The notes: a model not told the origin generated them from the letters alone. 64,000 nucleotides of DNA from Candidatus Baltobacteraceae bacterium (GCA_036489885.1 DASXEW010000003.1:2046001-2110000); one strand, 5' to 3'. Numbered from the stretch's first letter, positions 17,543 through 25,801 are shown. Translations and numbers: made by a program.

Positions 17543-18592
17543 ATGCATGTCTTTGCCGTTGATGACGCGACCGTCAACCTCCGGGTCTACGAGAAGATCC
17601 TGCGGTCGATAGCCGGAGTCGAAGTCATGACCTTTTCGAAGGCCACCGAGGCTCTCGAATACGCGTCAAATCACGAGCCCGATCTCCTCATCACCGATTT
17701 CCGCATGCCGGAGATGGATGGGATCGAGCTCATCAAGCATTTTCGCTTGATCCCGAACTTCCGGGACATCCCGATCATCATGCTCACGGGCGAACAGGAT
17801 GCGGAGATTCGACGCAAAGCGATCGAATTCGGCGCGAATGATTTCTTGAACAAGCCTGCCGATCCGATCGAATTTTCCTCACGGGTGCGCAATCTGCTCG
17901 AGTTGCGTCAGCGTCGCAAAGAGCTAACGAATCGTGCCGAGCATCTCGCGGCTGAAGTTCGGGCAGCGACACGCGAGATTGCGCTGCGCGAGCGCGAGAC
18001 GATCAACCGTCTCTCGCGTGCGGCAGAATTTCGCGACAACGAGACGGGCATGCACATCGTACGAATGGGGCGATTTGCGCAGGTGATCGGTCGCGCGGTT
18101 GGACTCGGCGAAGAAGAGGCCGACCTGTTGCTGCTTGCGGCGCCGATGCACGACATCGGCAAGGTGGCGACTCCCGACGCCATTTTGTTGAAGCCCGGAA
18201 AGCTCACGCCGGACGAATGGACGATCATGAAGCAGCATACGACCGCGGGCTACGAGATATTGAAAGACAGCGCGTCCATTCTTCTGCAAAAGGGCGCCGA
18301 GATTGCCCTAACTCACCACGAAAAGTGGGACGGTAGTGGTTATCCGAACGGAGTCGCCGGCGACGACATCCCGATTTCTGGGCGCATCTGTGCGCTCAGC
18401 GACGTCTTTGATGCACTTACGTCCGTGCGTCCGTACAAGCCGGCGTGGCCGGTCGAGCAAGCGATCATCCACATTCACCAGTCGAGCGGCACGCACTTCG
18501 ATCCGCAGCTCGTCAAAACGTTCGAGCGCGTTCTCCCCGAGATCAATGATATTCGCTCAAAGCTCGTCGACCACGAGGAGCTTCCGGCGTAG
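17543..18592 (+). CDS. response regulator with HD-GYP cyclic-di-GMP phosphodiesterase output
   Basis: 349 residues from ATG 17543, chosen because AAGGAGAG lies just upstream; a TTG at 17498 would read through that site. The receiver domain (1-120) has phospho-acceptor D52 in LLITDFRMPEMDG and Lys in FLNKPADP. After a coiled linker comes an HD-GYP domain with AAPMHDIGKVATPDAIL (HD metal ligands near residue 202), LTHHEKWDGSGYP (the GYP motif intact, about 258-268), and SDVFDALTSVRPYK. Members hydrolyse c-di-GMP. The gene is paired with the hybrid kinase, and its tail overlaps the convergent ssuB by 50 bp. Confidence 0.94.
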   Translation: MHVFAVDDATVNLRVYEKILRSIAGVEVMTFSKATEALEYASNHEPDLLITDFRMPEMDGIELIKHFRLIPNFRDIPIIMLTGEQDAEIRRKAIEFGANDFLNKPADPIEFSSRVRNLLELRQRRKELTNRAEHLAAEVRAATREIALRERETINRLSRAAEFRDNETGMHIVRMGRFAQVIGRAVGLGEEEADLLLLAAPMHDIGKVATPDAILLKPGKLTPDEWTIMKQHTTAGYEILKDSASILLQKGAEIALTHHEKWDGSGYPNGVAGDDIPISGRICALSDVFDALTSVRPYKPAWPVEQAIIHIHQSSGTHFDPQLVKTFERVLPEINDIRSKLVDHEELPA

Positions 18593-19250
18593 CCGTAAGC
18601 GGTGCGCCGAGCGCAGCCAAAACTTGATCGCGCTGGGCGTCGTGCAACTCAGCCACAATCGATGCGGGTTCGCCGCCCAACACGAGAACGCGATCCGCAA
18701 GAAAAATCGCTTCGTCGACATCGTGCGTGACGATGAGCGCCGAGAGGCCGCGCGCCTCGACGATCGCGCGTAACTGACGCTGGAGCTCGTAGCGACGTAG
18801 CGCGTCGACCGCAGCAAACGGCTCGTCCAACAGAAGAATCTGCGGATTGCGAACGAGCGAGCGTGCGAGCGCGGTTCGCTGCGCCATGCCACCCGAAAGC
18901 TCTTTTGGGAGCTTCCTAGCGGCCTGGGTCAGACCCACGTCTTCGATCAGCTCGTCGACGCGAGCATGTTCCTGTGGCGTCCGCGCAGCAAACGCGACGT
19001 TGCCGCGCACGTCTTGCCACCCGAGTAGGCGCGGCTCTTGAAAGACGATCCCGCTCTCGCCATTGACGTTGAACCAGCCGGCGTCGGGCTTTTCCAAACC
19101 GGCAAGGCAACGCAAGACCGTCGTCTTTCCGCAACCGCTCGGGCCGAGCAGTGCGACCAACTCGCCACGATCGATGTGCAGGCTGAGCTTCGAAAAAATC
19201 GTGTGATCGCCGAATGCTTTTGAAAGGCCACGAACCTCGATCGCTTTCAT
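18543..19250 (-). CDS. ssuB: sulfonate/taurine-type ABC transporter ATPase
   Basis: 235 residues, the ATPase of a NitT/TauT-type importer. Walker A GPSGCGKTT, a Q-loop in GIVFQEPRLLGW, signature LSGGMAQR, Walker B ILLLDEPFAAVD and the switch His in VTHDVDEA are all intact. FQEPRLLGW is typical of SsuB/TauB/NrtD proteins. It is the last gene of the ssuA-ssuC-ssuB operon and overlaps the permease by 4 bp. Nitrate, taurine and aliphatic sulfonate systems are hard to tell apart by sequence; the Cys/Met-rich leader upstream points to a sulfur source. Confidence 0.85.
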   Translation of the reverse strand: MKAIEVRGLSKAFGDHTIFSKLSLHIDRGELVALLGPSGCGKTTVLRCLAGLEKPDAGWFNVNGESGIVFQEPRLLGWQDVRGNVAFAARTPQEHARVDELIEDVGLTQAARKLPKELSGGMAQRTALARSLVRNPQILLLDEPFAAVDALRRYELQRQLRAIVEARGLSALIVTHDVDEAIFLADRVLVLGGEPASIVAELHDAQRDQVLAALGAPLTATPEAPRGRRALSEYH

Positions 19251-20008
19251 GCCGCCGTCCCCAGCGTGTCGGTCCAGCGCAGCGAACGGTGCTCGATCGC
19301 ACGCATGCCGCTCTCGGTAAGCTTTCCGCAGAGCGCCAAGAGCAAAATCGCGACCAGAATCTGATCGGGACGCGTGATTTGCTGACCCTGCATCAGCAGA
19401 TAGCCGAGACCTTTCGTCGATGCGATCAACTCTGCCGCGACGAGAAAGAGCCAGGCTTGGGTGAATCCGATCCGCATGCCGACGAGCAAACCGGGTGAGG
19501 CTGCGGGGAAGACGATACGTCGCGCACGCTCGAAGCGACTCAAGCCGAAAACGTCGGCGACTTCGATCAGCTTGCGATCGACGTTGTGGATTCCGGCCAC
19601 GAAATTGATGTAGACGGGAAAGAAGGCCCCGATCGCGACCAGCGTGATCTTTGCCGTCTCACCGATCCCGAGCCAGAGAAGAATAAGCGGCACCCACGCG
19701 AGCGAGGGTACCGCACGAATTGCTTGCAAGGTCGGATCGATGATCCGTTCGGCCGTCCGCGACAGGCCGACAAGAATGCCGATCAAACACGCGAGCAGGC
19801 AACCAATCGCGAATCCTGCCACGACGCGCACGATGCTGGCCCAAAGATCACCGGCTAGAGTGCCGTCTTGTGCGAGTGCGATCAGTTCGCGCGCGACTTG
19901 AACCGGCGACGCCAGCTGGTAGGTTTTGACGATTCCGAGCGTCGTGATCGACCACCAGAATGCCAGCAGTGCCAGTGGAACGAGCAGTCCGAGACCCAGC
20001 CTACGCAT
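19247..20008 (-). CDS. ssuC: sulfonate/taurine-type ABC transporter permease
   Basis: 253 residues with about six transmembrane helices, a BPD_transp_1 permease of the SsuC/TauC/NrtB kind. The EAA loop that docks the ATPase is visible as LIEVADVFGLSRFERARRIVFPAASPGLLVGMRIG. An N-terminal LLVPLALLAFWWSITTLG helix and RAVPSLAWVPLILLWLGIGE are family-typical. It overlaps ssuA by 8 bp and ssuB by 4 bp, so the three are translated from one mRNA. Confidence 0.85.
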   Translation of the reverse strand: MRRLGLGLLVPLALLAFWWSITTLGIVKTYQLASPVQVARELIALAQDGTLAGDLWASIVRVVAGFAIGCLLACLIGILVGLSRTAERIIDPTLQAIRAVPSLAWVPLILLWLGIGETAKITLVAIGAFFPVYINFVAGIHNVDRKLIEVADVFGLSRFERARRIVFPAASPGLLVGMRIGFTQAWLFLVAAELIASTKGLGYLLMQGQQITRPDQILVAILLLALCGKLTESGMRAIEHRSLRWTDTLGTAA

Positions 20009-20990
20009 GATGCAGTGCCAGACGCGCGGCGGAGGGTTCGACGAGGCCGCTCAGCGCTTTGTCGAGATCGACGTCACCCGCGACCATCTTGTCGCTGCGA
20101 ATGATCGGCTCGCAGCCGCCGACGGCGCGCGCGTAGGTCGGACCCGGTATGGGATCGGGATACTTCGTTCGTTCGCGTAGCATCAAAGTTGCGACATCGA
20201 GCGGAACCGAGGACGCTTTCGCGACGATGGCAGCGGTTTGCGCTTGGTTCGCAAGCGCGAAGCGGCGCGCACGGTCGTACTGTTCGAGAACGATCGTTAC
20301 GATGTCGGCGTTTTGACGCAAGAAATCTTCGGGTGCATTGAGCGCACCGTACGTGTTATAGGCGAGATTGCGATACAGCAATCGCGACCCGGCTTGCAGC
20401 TGCGAAGCCGCCATATGCGGATCGAGTCCCGCCCAGGCGTCGACTTGTCCACGCTCGAGCGCAATGCGTCCATCAGGATGTTGCAGATCGACGATTTGAA
20501 CGTCCGTCGGTGCAAGGCCGGCGTCATGCAGCGAGCGGAGCAAGAAGAACCACGGATCGGTGCCGCGCGTCGCCGCGATTGTTTTGCCTTTGAGCTCCGC
20601 GACCGACTTGAACTTTGCGTCTTTGCCGACGACGATCGCCGTCCACTCGGGTTGCGAGTAGAGGAAAACGGTTTTGATCGGCGAGCCGTTGGCTCGTGCG
20701 AGCAACGCGGCGCTGCCGGCCGTCGAGCCGAATGCGACCGTGCCGGAGGTCAGATATTGATTGGCTTTGTTGGATCCGAGCGAGAGGACCCAATCGACTC
20801 CCACCCCTTTGGCGGCAAGGGCCGATTCAAGCCAGCCGTTTTCTTTGAGGATCAGGCTGGGCGGATTGTAGTATGCGTAGTCGACGCCGATGCGTGACGG
20901 AGCGGAATTCGCGACGCCACGTAAAGAGAGTGCTCCGATGGCTGCGGCGCTGGTAGCAATGAAATTTCGACGGGTGAATGGGGTGGACAC
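20001..20990 (-). CDS. ssuA: sulfonate/taurine-type ABC substrate-binding protein, Tat-like signal
   Basis: 329 residues from GTG 20990, chosen because AAGGAGG lies four bases upstream; a longer frame to 21050 would start in the terminator. The N-terminus TRRNFIATSAAAIGALSLRGVA is a twin-arginine-like signal. The mature part matches SsuA/NMT1 binding proteins: GVDYAYYNPPSLILKENGW, a TSGTVAFGSTAGSAALLARANG hinge, GKTIAATRGTDPWFFLLRSL, and QVDAWAGLDPHMA. Aliphatic sulfonates or taurine are the likely ligands, but nitrate or thiamine-precursor binding cannot be excluded. Its 5' leader contains the attenuator described separately. Confidence 0.85.
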   Translation of the reverse strand: MSTPFTRRNFIATSAAAIGALSLRGVANSAPSRIGVDYAYYNPPSLILKENGWLESALAAKGVGVDWVLSLGSNKANQYLTSGTVAFGSTAGSAALLARANGSPIKTVFLYSQPEWTAIVVGKDAKFKSVAELKGKTIAATRGTDPWFFLLRSLHDAGLAPTDVQIVDLQHPDGRIALERGQVDAWAGLDPHMAASQLQAGSRLLYRNLAYNTYGALNAPEDFLRQNADIVTIVLEQYDRARRFALANQAQTAAIVAKASSVPLDVATLMLRERTKYPDPIPGPTYARAVGGCEPIIRSDKMVAGDVDLDKALSGLVEPSAARLALHHA

Positions 20991-21020
20991 AATGCCTCCT
21001 TGTGAGATGGGAAGGGCATT

Positions 21021-21046
21021 AAAAAAGCCGCCCGATGAGGCGGCTT
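21021..21046 (-). terminator. intrinsic terminator inside the ssu leader (attenuator)
   Basis: On the minus strand AAGCCGCC (21046-21039) pairs with GGCGGCTT (21032-21025), followed by six T residues to 21021. It lies about 25 bp before the ssuA ribosome binding site, so full transcription of ssuACB requires read-through. The 5' arm and loop can pair instead with 21094-21085. Confidence 0.85.
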
Positions 21047-21087
21047 GCATATTTGCGTCTGCGGGGACGCTTAGAGCAACACGAACC

Positions 21088-21150
21088 TCACCGGCACCTA
21101 CTGGTGCAGCACATCGACATACAGCTGGACATCATGGCCTGTGAGAGCAT
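21088..21150 (-). CDS. Cys/Met-rich leader peptide of the ssu operon
   Basis: A 20-codon frame reads MLSQAMMSSCMSMCCTSRCR and then UGA. Four Cys codons (positions 10, 14, 15, 19) and five Met codons (1, 6, 7, 11, 13) make 45 % of the residues sulfur amino acids, which is far from chance. It lies 6-16 bp after a plausible promoter, so it is almost leaderless. The last two sense codons and the stop lie in the 5' arm of a 10-bp antiterminator (21094-21085 with 21041-21032). Ribosome stalling on Cys codons would leave this arm free; completing the peptide would cover it. I infer a sensor of Cys or Met supply. The peptide itself probably has no other role. Confidence 0.7.
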   Translation of the reverse strand: MLSQAMMSSCMSMCCTSRCR

Positions 21151-21160
21151 CGTGTGGCCC

Positions 21161-21190
21161 ACCTTACACGAAATTGCATACCGTCGTCAA
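21161..21190 (-). promoter_or_regulatory. promoter of the ssu leader and operon
   Basis: TTGACG (21190-21185), an 18-bp spacer and TAAGGT (21166-21161, preceded by TG as an extended -10). The predicted start near 21155 is a few bases ahead of the leader-peptide ATG at 21150. Confidence 0.55.
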
Positions 21191-21209
21191 CTACCCTTAT
21201 GCTGTCGGC

Positions 21210-22040
21210 ATGCCTGAGGTCTTACGGACCCTCGCCGAAGGGCGTGCCCGCCTGGCGTCTTTGCCCCGCCCGTTGGGACTCGTCCCGACGATGGGCGCGA
21301 TTCACGCCGGCCATCTCTCGCTCGTCGATCGGGCTCGCGCCGATTGCGCGACGATTGTCGCTTCGATCTTCGTCAATCCGCTTCAATTCGGGCCGAGCGA
21401 AGATTTCGAACGATACCCGCGTGCTTTCGAGAGCGACTGCGCGCAGCTCGACGCGCGCGGCGTTGGTTTCATTTACGCGCCCGCGGTCGACGTCATGTAT
21501 CCGGCGGGATTCGATACGCACGTCGACGTCGGTGACGTCGCAAGCCGCTACGAGGGCGCGCTACGGCCGGGGCATTTTCGCGGCGTCGCAACCGTGGTTC
21601 TCAAACTGTTTGATGCAATCGGTCCCGATGTCGTCTACTTCGGACAGAAAGATGCGCAGCAGTGCGCCGTCGTGTCCGCAATGTTGCGCGATTTCGATAT
21701 GCCGATCCGGATGGTCATTTGTCCCACGGTCCGCGAGCCGGACGGCTTGGCGCTTTCGAGCCGCAATGTTTATCTCACGCCGGAGCAGCGAGCCGCAGCG
21801 CCGTCACTCTACGCCGCGCTTTCGTCAATCGAAGCTGCGGTACGCAGCGGTGAGACGTCACGCGAGCGCGTTCTGGCTGCAGCGCGGAGCCGAATTGCGG
21901 CGCCTGCGGCAGAAGCTTATCTCGACGTCGTCGACCCCTCGACGTTTCGCGCGCTCGATTGCCTGAAGACGCCTTGCGTCGCGATCGGCAGCATGCAGCT
22001 GGGCGCGACGCGTATCATCGACAACATCGTCGTGCGCTGA
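21210..22040 (+). CDS. panC: pantothenate synthetase
   Basis: 276 residues from ATG 21210; in-frame codons back to 21141 cross the divergent ssu promoter and are unlikely to be translated. It joins pantoate and beta-alanine with ATP to make pantothenate, the CoA precursor. Family marks are GLVPTMGAIHAGHLSLVDRA (the HxGH nucleotide motif, residues 32-35), SIFVNPLQFGPSEDFERYPR, GQKDAQQCAVV, and the KMSKS-like DGLALSSRNVYL. It fits the CoA theme with coaD at 55.7 kb, though the two are far apart. The stop overlaps an upstream in-frame ATG of ogt. Confidence 0.95.
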   Translation: MPEVLRTLAEGRARLASLPRPLGLVPTMGAIHAGHLSLVDRARADCATIVASIFVNPLQFGPSEDFERYPRAFESDCAQLDARGVGFIYAPAVDVMYPAGFDTHVDVGDVASRYEGALRPGHFRGVATVVLKLFDAIGPDVVYFGQKDAQQCAVVSAMLRDFDMPIRMVICPTVREPDGLALSSRNVYLTPEQRAAAPSLYAALSSIEAAVRSGETSRERVLAAARSRIAAPAAEAYLDVVDPSTFRALDCLKTPCVAIGSMQLGATRIIDNIVVR

Positions 22041-22075
22041 TGCATCGGCTCGGGCCCGCGGCGTGTCTTCACAAC

Positions 22076-22606
22076 ATGATGGACGCTCTAGATTTTGTGG
22101 TCGAACGCATCCCGACGCCGGTCGGCATGATGATGCTCGTGACCGACGCGGACGGTAACGCACGCGCTGTCGACTGGGAAGATCATGAAGATCGTCTGCA
22201 GCGCTTGCTGCAGGGCTACTATCGTCCACACGCGATCGAACTCGAGCCGGCCGTGCGCCCGACCGGAGTACGGTCTAAGGTCGAGGCATATTTCGAGGGC
22301 GATTTACACGCAATCGATGCAATCCCGGTGGAGATGCCGGGGACGTCCTTTCAAAAGAAAGTGTGGGACGCGCTACGCCGGATTCCGGTTGGGACGACGA
22401 TTAGCTATGGGGATCTGGCGACGCAGCTGGGACGCCCCGAGTTGATGCGTGCCGTTGGTTCGGCAAACGGGTCGAATCCGATCGGTGTTATCGTTCCGTG
22501 TCACCGCGTCATCGGGGCGGACGGATCGCTGACGGGTTACGGCAGCGGAATTCCCCGCAAGAAATGGTTGCTCGAACACGAGGGCGTGCTGCTCAAACTG
22601 AGGTAG
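22076..22606 (+). CDS. ogt: O6-alkylguanine-DNA alkyltransferase
   Basis: 176 residues from ATG 22076, which aligns best with E. coli Ogt; another ATG at 22040 overlaps the panC stop and would add 12 residues. The suicide repair protein moves alkyl groups from O6-guanine to its active cysteine, C142 in VIVPCHRVIG. Upstream are the DNA-binding helix-turn-helix GDLATQLGRPELMRAVGSANGSNP and the acidic N-terminal domain ending in VEAYFEGDLHAIDAIP. The protein is complete. It is probably cotranscribed with panC. Confidence 0.93.
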   Translation: MMDALDFVVERIPTPVGMMMLVTDADGNARAVDWEDHEDRLQRLLQGYYRPHAIELEPAVRPTGVRSKVEAYFEGDLHAIDAIPVEMPGTSFQKKVWDALRRIPVGTTISYGDLATQLGRPELMRAVGSANGSNPIGVIVPCHRVIGADGSLTGYGSGIPRKKWLLEHEGVLLKLR

Positions 22607-22634
22607 CCCAGAACTCGGCTGAGCTCTCATTGTG

Positions 22635-22922
22635 CTACACGCCTTGCAAGCAGATTATCGAGCCATCCGATCCCGCCTGACGCTGCTTGATGAGCGGTGC
22701 GTAGTCGACGGAACCATAGAATCTCTGCAGCGTTTCCATGTCCGGAAATTCGAGAATGACGACACGTTTCGGGCTCCAAGAGCCTTCGAGGTTCTGCGGA
22801 TTTCCGCCGCGCACGATGTACTGGCCGCCGTATTTCTTGACGAGCGCCGGCACGGCGTCACGATACTTGACGTATTCCGCCTCGTTTTTGATCTCGATGT
22901 CCGCAATGATGTATGCTTTCAT
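22635..22922 (-). CDS. DUF1330 family protein
   Basis: 95 residues, a ferredoxin-like dimeric alpha/beta-barrel protein of the DUF1330 group. The pattern is MKAYIIADIEIKNEAEYVKYRDAVPALVKKYGG, then RVVILEFPDMETLQRFYGS and YAPLIKQRQAGSDGSIICLQG, which fits the family end to end. Function is unknown. Its ATG is only 2 bp from the GTG of the divergent MFS gene. Confidence 0.88.
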   Translation of the reverse strand: MKAYIIADIEIKNEAEYVKYRDAVPALVKKYGGQYIVRGGNPQNLEGSWSPKRVVILEFPDMETLQRFYGSVDYAPLIKQRQAGSDGSIICLQGV

Positions 22923-22924
22923 AG

Positions 22925-24121
22925 GTGTCTTCTAGCACGAATCCGGCCGCGGGGAAATACCCCATCGCGGCGGCGACGATCGGAGTCGTTTTGGGCGGCG
23001 CATACGTACCGACGCCGCTCTACGAGCTCTATCGCCGCGAGTGGGGACTCTCGCCGGCGGATATCACGCTCGTGTTTGCGGCATTAGCGGCGTCGCTCAT
23101 CCCGTCGATGCTTTTTCTAGGTGGGATCTCCGATGAGATTGGCCGTCGCAAAACGATGCTTTTTGCGCTCGCCTTCGCGGCGATGGGTTCGCTCGTTCTC
23201 GCCCTGGCCGGCGGCTTATGGTGGCTGATCGCGGGGCGCGTCTTGCAAGGCGTTGCCCTCGGAATCGGGGTCGGCACCGGCGCGGCGGCGGTTCGTGAAT
23301 GGATGGAACCGGGAATGCAGCGGCTCGCCGGCGAGGTGGTGTTGATCGGTACGGGCGTCGGTGCGTCGGTCTGCGCAATTCTTAGCGGAGTACTCGGACA
23401 ATACGCACCATATCCCACCGTGCTGCCGTACGTAGTTCACATCGTATTGGTTGGGTTCGTTGCGGCGATGGTCGCAGCTGTTCCGAGTTGTCCGCATCTT
23501 GCTTCCGCAGGTCATCACGGCTTGCCGTCGATCCGTGCGTCGATCCGGCGTCCTTTTTATCTCGCGGCCATGCAAGCGTTCATCGGTTGGGCAACGATCG
23601 CAATCTTTGTGTCGTTGATTCCGTCGTTCTTGGTGCGGTCGCTCGACTTGCACAGCCTGCTCGTCGGCGCATGCGTCGTGACACTCGTGCAAGGGGGACT
23701 CGTCGCAGCTTCGCTGATCGGCGGTAGCTTACGAATCAGGGTGATGATCATTTCTGGAATGCTTGCGCTGGGAGTGGGGCTTTGGCTGCTGCTGATCGCC
23801 GTGCCGTATCATCTCTATCCGCTCATTCTCTTGGCGTTCGTCGTTGTCGGAGCCGGAAACGGATTCTCGTACATGGCGGGGCTCAACCTCGTGAACCGCA
23901 TAGCTGAACCGGAGCATCGCGCCGAGCTGCTTTCAGCGTTTCTGGTCGTCACCTATACCGGGTTTAGCATACCGGCGCTGGCGGTCGGAATCGTCGCGGA
24001 CCGAATCGGGCTCTACGACGCGATCGTCTTTGCTGCGATTCTCTTCGGCGTTGTCGCCATCGTCGCGATGCTGCTCGCGACGGAGAAGAATCTGACGCCG
24101 GCCTCGGCGCCGGCGTCCTAA
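22925..24121 (+). CDS. MFS transporter
   Basis: 398 residues with about twelve hydrophobic helices. The MFS loop 2-3 motif is clear: LGGISDEIGRRKTMLFALAF. The first helix (AATIGVVLGGAYVPTPLYELYRREWG) begins 15 residues from the GTG start, so the start must be close to 22925 even though it abuts the divergent DUF1330 start. The substrate is unknown; drug/sugar efflux is the usual guess for this subgroup. Confidence 0.87.
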   Translation: MSSSTNPAAGKYPIAAATIGVVLGGAYVPTPLYELYRREWGLSPADITLVFAALAASLIPSMLFLGGISDEIGRRKTMLFALAFAAMGSLVLALAGGLWWLIAGRVLQGVALGIGVGTGAAAVREWMEPGMQRLAGEVVLIGTGVGASVCAILSGVLGQYAPYPTVLPYVVHIVLVGFVAAMVAAVPSCPHLASAGHHGLPSIRASIRRPFYLAAMQAFIGWATIAIFVSLIPSFLVRSLDLHSLLVGACVVTLVQGGLVAASLIGGSLRIRVMIISGMLALGVGLWLLLIAVPYHLYPLILLAFVVVGAGNGFSYMAGLNLVNRIAEPEHRAELLSAFLVVTYTGFSIPALAVGIVADRIGLYDAIVFAAILFGVVAIVAMLLATEKNLTPASAPAS

Positions 24122-24122
24122 G

Positions 24123-24494
24123 TTAGGCTGCGAAGAGCTCCGCAAACGCGGCCCGCTGCGGCCACTCGACGACGAACCACAGGATCGTCACGATGATCGC
24201 CATCGGCAATCCCGCAGGGTACATCGTGATATGCAGCGTCAAGATGTTTGCGAGAACCGCAGCCAGGACGACGAGCGCGAATCGTACGTAGCGGTTAATA
24301 AGGAGCAGGGCTCCAGCAACGACCTGCGCGCCCGCCGTTAGGTAGAGGTAGTGTGAGTGAAACATGGCTGACATCATGTTCCCGATGTTGCCGCTCAGCG
24401 GCGGGGCCGGCATGAAGAACAAGAACCCGTTCAATCCAAAGACGAAGAAGATGAGCCCGAGTAGAATCCGGGCGACGAGGAAGACGACGTGCAT
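24123..24494 (-). CDS. DoxX-like small membrane protein
   Basis: 123 residues from ATG 24494, which overlaps the stop of the upstream gene (TAATG); a longer frame to 24554 would lie inside that gene. Four hydrophobic segments match the DoxX/DUF4870-like four-helix family: ARILLGLIFFVFGLNGFLFF, then LTAGAQVVAGALLLINRYVRFAL, with two more helices after that. Function is not established. It is the last gene of an ArsR-SRPBCC-DoxX operon, a recurrent combination in bacteria. Confidence 0.82.
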   Translation of the reverse strand: MHVVFLVARILLGLIFFVFGLNGFLFFMPAPPLSGNIGNMMSAMFHSHYLYLTAGAQVVAGALLLINRYVRFALVVLAAVLANILTLHITMYPAGLPMAIIVTILWFVVEWPQRAAFAELFAA

Positions 24495-25387
24495 TATTGC
24501 ACCTTTTCCAGAAGCATGTCGAGTCGTTCGTTGCTCTGCATCATGCCGCCGCACATCCCTTGCGAGATCATCCGGTCGCGCATCGCGAGCGAGCTGAAAA
24601 CGATGCGGCTCGTTAAACGGGTCTTGCCGCCTGCGTCTTCGTAGGAGTTATACGAGGTGACGGTATCTTCGGGCGCGCCGCCCCATACGAACGTCATAAC
24701 GAGCCGCGAGGGCGGATCGATCTCGAGATATTTCCCGCCGAAATCGTGGATCTCACCGAACGCCTCTTGCTTGACGTGCCACTCACCGCCAACGCGTAAG
24801 TCGATGTCGACCGAGAGATTCTTTGTGTGGTGTGGTCCCCACCAGCGCATCATCATTTCCGGATCGGTATTGGCTTTGAACACAAGCTCTCGTGGTGCAT
24901 CGAAGACGCGAGTCGCGACCATATGTGGTCCGCTGGCGGCTGCCGCCGCTGCCGTGTATCCGGCGAATTCTGCGAGTCGCGCGAGCGTCTCTTCCAAACC
25001 CCGGATTGCGCCGTGTTCCTCGGCGATTCGATTGCGAGTCTCAACAGTGTCGAAGATCATGCGACTGGTGAGGCGCGTCTTTCCATTGACGTCTTCGAAC
25101 ATGATCTCGACGTCGAATTTTGGCGCCATGTGTGAGTAGCACAAGCGCGAAGGCGGTTCGACGACGCTGTAGACGATGTGATTGTCGTAGTTGCTTCCGT
25201 CCGGCCCGTGCATTACAAATTTCCACGAGCCGCCGGGATGGACGTCCATCGATTCGATCGTCATCGTGAAGCCTTTGGGACCGAACCACCACGCAACGTG
25301 ATCGGGATTGGTCCACATCTTGTAAACGAGCTCACGCGGCGCGTCGAATTCGCGCGACATCGCGATCTCGTTGACGGCGGTCATCAT
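24494..25387 (-). CDS. tandem SRPBCC/AHSA1 domain protein
   Basis: 297 residues made of two AHSA1-like SRPBCC domains: residues 1-about 145 (SREFDAPRELVYKMWTNPDHVAWWFGPKG) and about 155-297 (TRVFDAPRELVFKANTDPEMMMRWWGPHH). An Ala-rich linker (TAAAAAASG) joins them. Both repeat the WWGP and TRLTSRxxF motifs. It is a gene duplication and fusion of a normally 150-residue protein. Partners of ArsR-type regulators with this fold may bind small hydrophobic ligands. Four-bp overlap with arsR upstream, one-bp overlap with doxX downstream. Confidence 0.87.
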   Translation of the reverse strand: MMTAVNEIAMSREFDAPRELVYKMWTNPDHVAWWFGPKGFTMTIESMDVHPGGSWKFVMHGPDGSNYDNHIVYSVVEPPSRLCYSHMAPKFDVEIMFEDVNGKTRLTSRMIFDTVETRNRIAEEHGAIRGLEETLARLAEFAGYTAAAAAASGPHMVATRVFDAPRELVFKANTDPEMMMRWWGPHHTKNLSVDIDLRVGGEWHVKQEAFGEIHDFGGKYLEIDPPSRLVMTFVWGGAPEDTVTSYNSYEDAGGKTRLTSRIVFSSLAMRDRMISQGMCGGMMQSNERLDMLLEKVQ

Positions 25388-25719
25388 GGTTTCTCCTTAC
25401 GTTGAATTTCACGGAGGTAATCATCGAGGCGCTCGAAGCTCTCATCGAAGAAGCGGCGGTAGTGTTCGATCCAGTCCGCGGCCTCGCGCATGGGCTTGGC
25501 TTCGAGCCGACACGGTCGCCATTGCGCCTGACGTCCGCGCGAGATCAGTCCCGCGCGCTCGAGCACTTTCAGATGCTTGGTGATCGCCGGCATACTGAGC
25601 TTGAAGGGGGTCGCCAGCTCGGTCACCGAGGCTTGGCCCCTGGTCAGCCGCGCGAGGATCGCGCGCCGCGTCGGGTCGGCCAAGGCCGCGAAGGTCGAGT
25701 CGAGTTGGGTGGACGTCAC
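25384..25719 (-). CDS. ArsR-family transcriptional regulator
   Basis: 111 residues, a winged helix-turn-helix. FAALADPTRRAILARLTRGQASVTELA, then MPAITKHLKVLERAGLISRGRQAQW, is the classical ArsR DNA-binding region. No metal-binding Cys pair (CxC) is present, so it is not a metal sensor of the ArsR/SmtB kind. It is the first gene of the operon with the tandem SRPBCC and DoxX-like genes and probably regulates it. Confidence 0.92.
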   Translation of the reverse strand: MTSTQLDSTFAALADPTRRAILARLTRGQASVTELATPFKLSMPAITKHLKVLERAGLISRGRQAQWRPCRLEAKPMREAADWIEHYRRFFDESFERLDDYLREIQRKEKP

Positions 25720-25801
25720 GGTACTTCACCTATAAGTTAAATAACTATTCGGTAAAATAGCAAACCCAAAGCCAACTGTCAACCACGGCAGCGGGCTTCT
25801 C

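Noticed and set aside
21077-21147. Plus-strand reading through the ssu leader
   Set aside because: It has no ribosome binding site or homology, and covers the leader and terminator of the opposite strand; treated as a shadow.
21001-21160. Known riboswitch (SAM, TPP, guanidine) in the ssu leader
   Set aside because: None of the conserved core motifs of these classes was found; the coding frame with Cys and Met codons and the antiterminator pairing explain the structure better.
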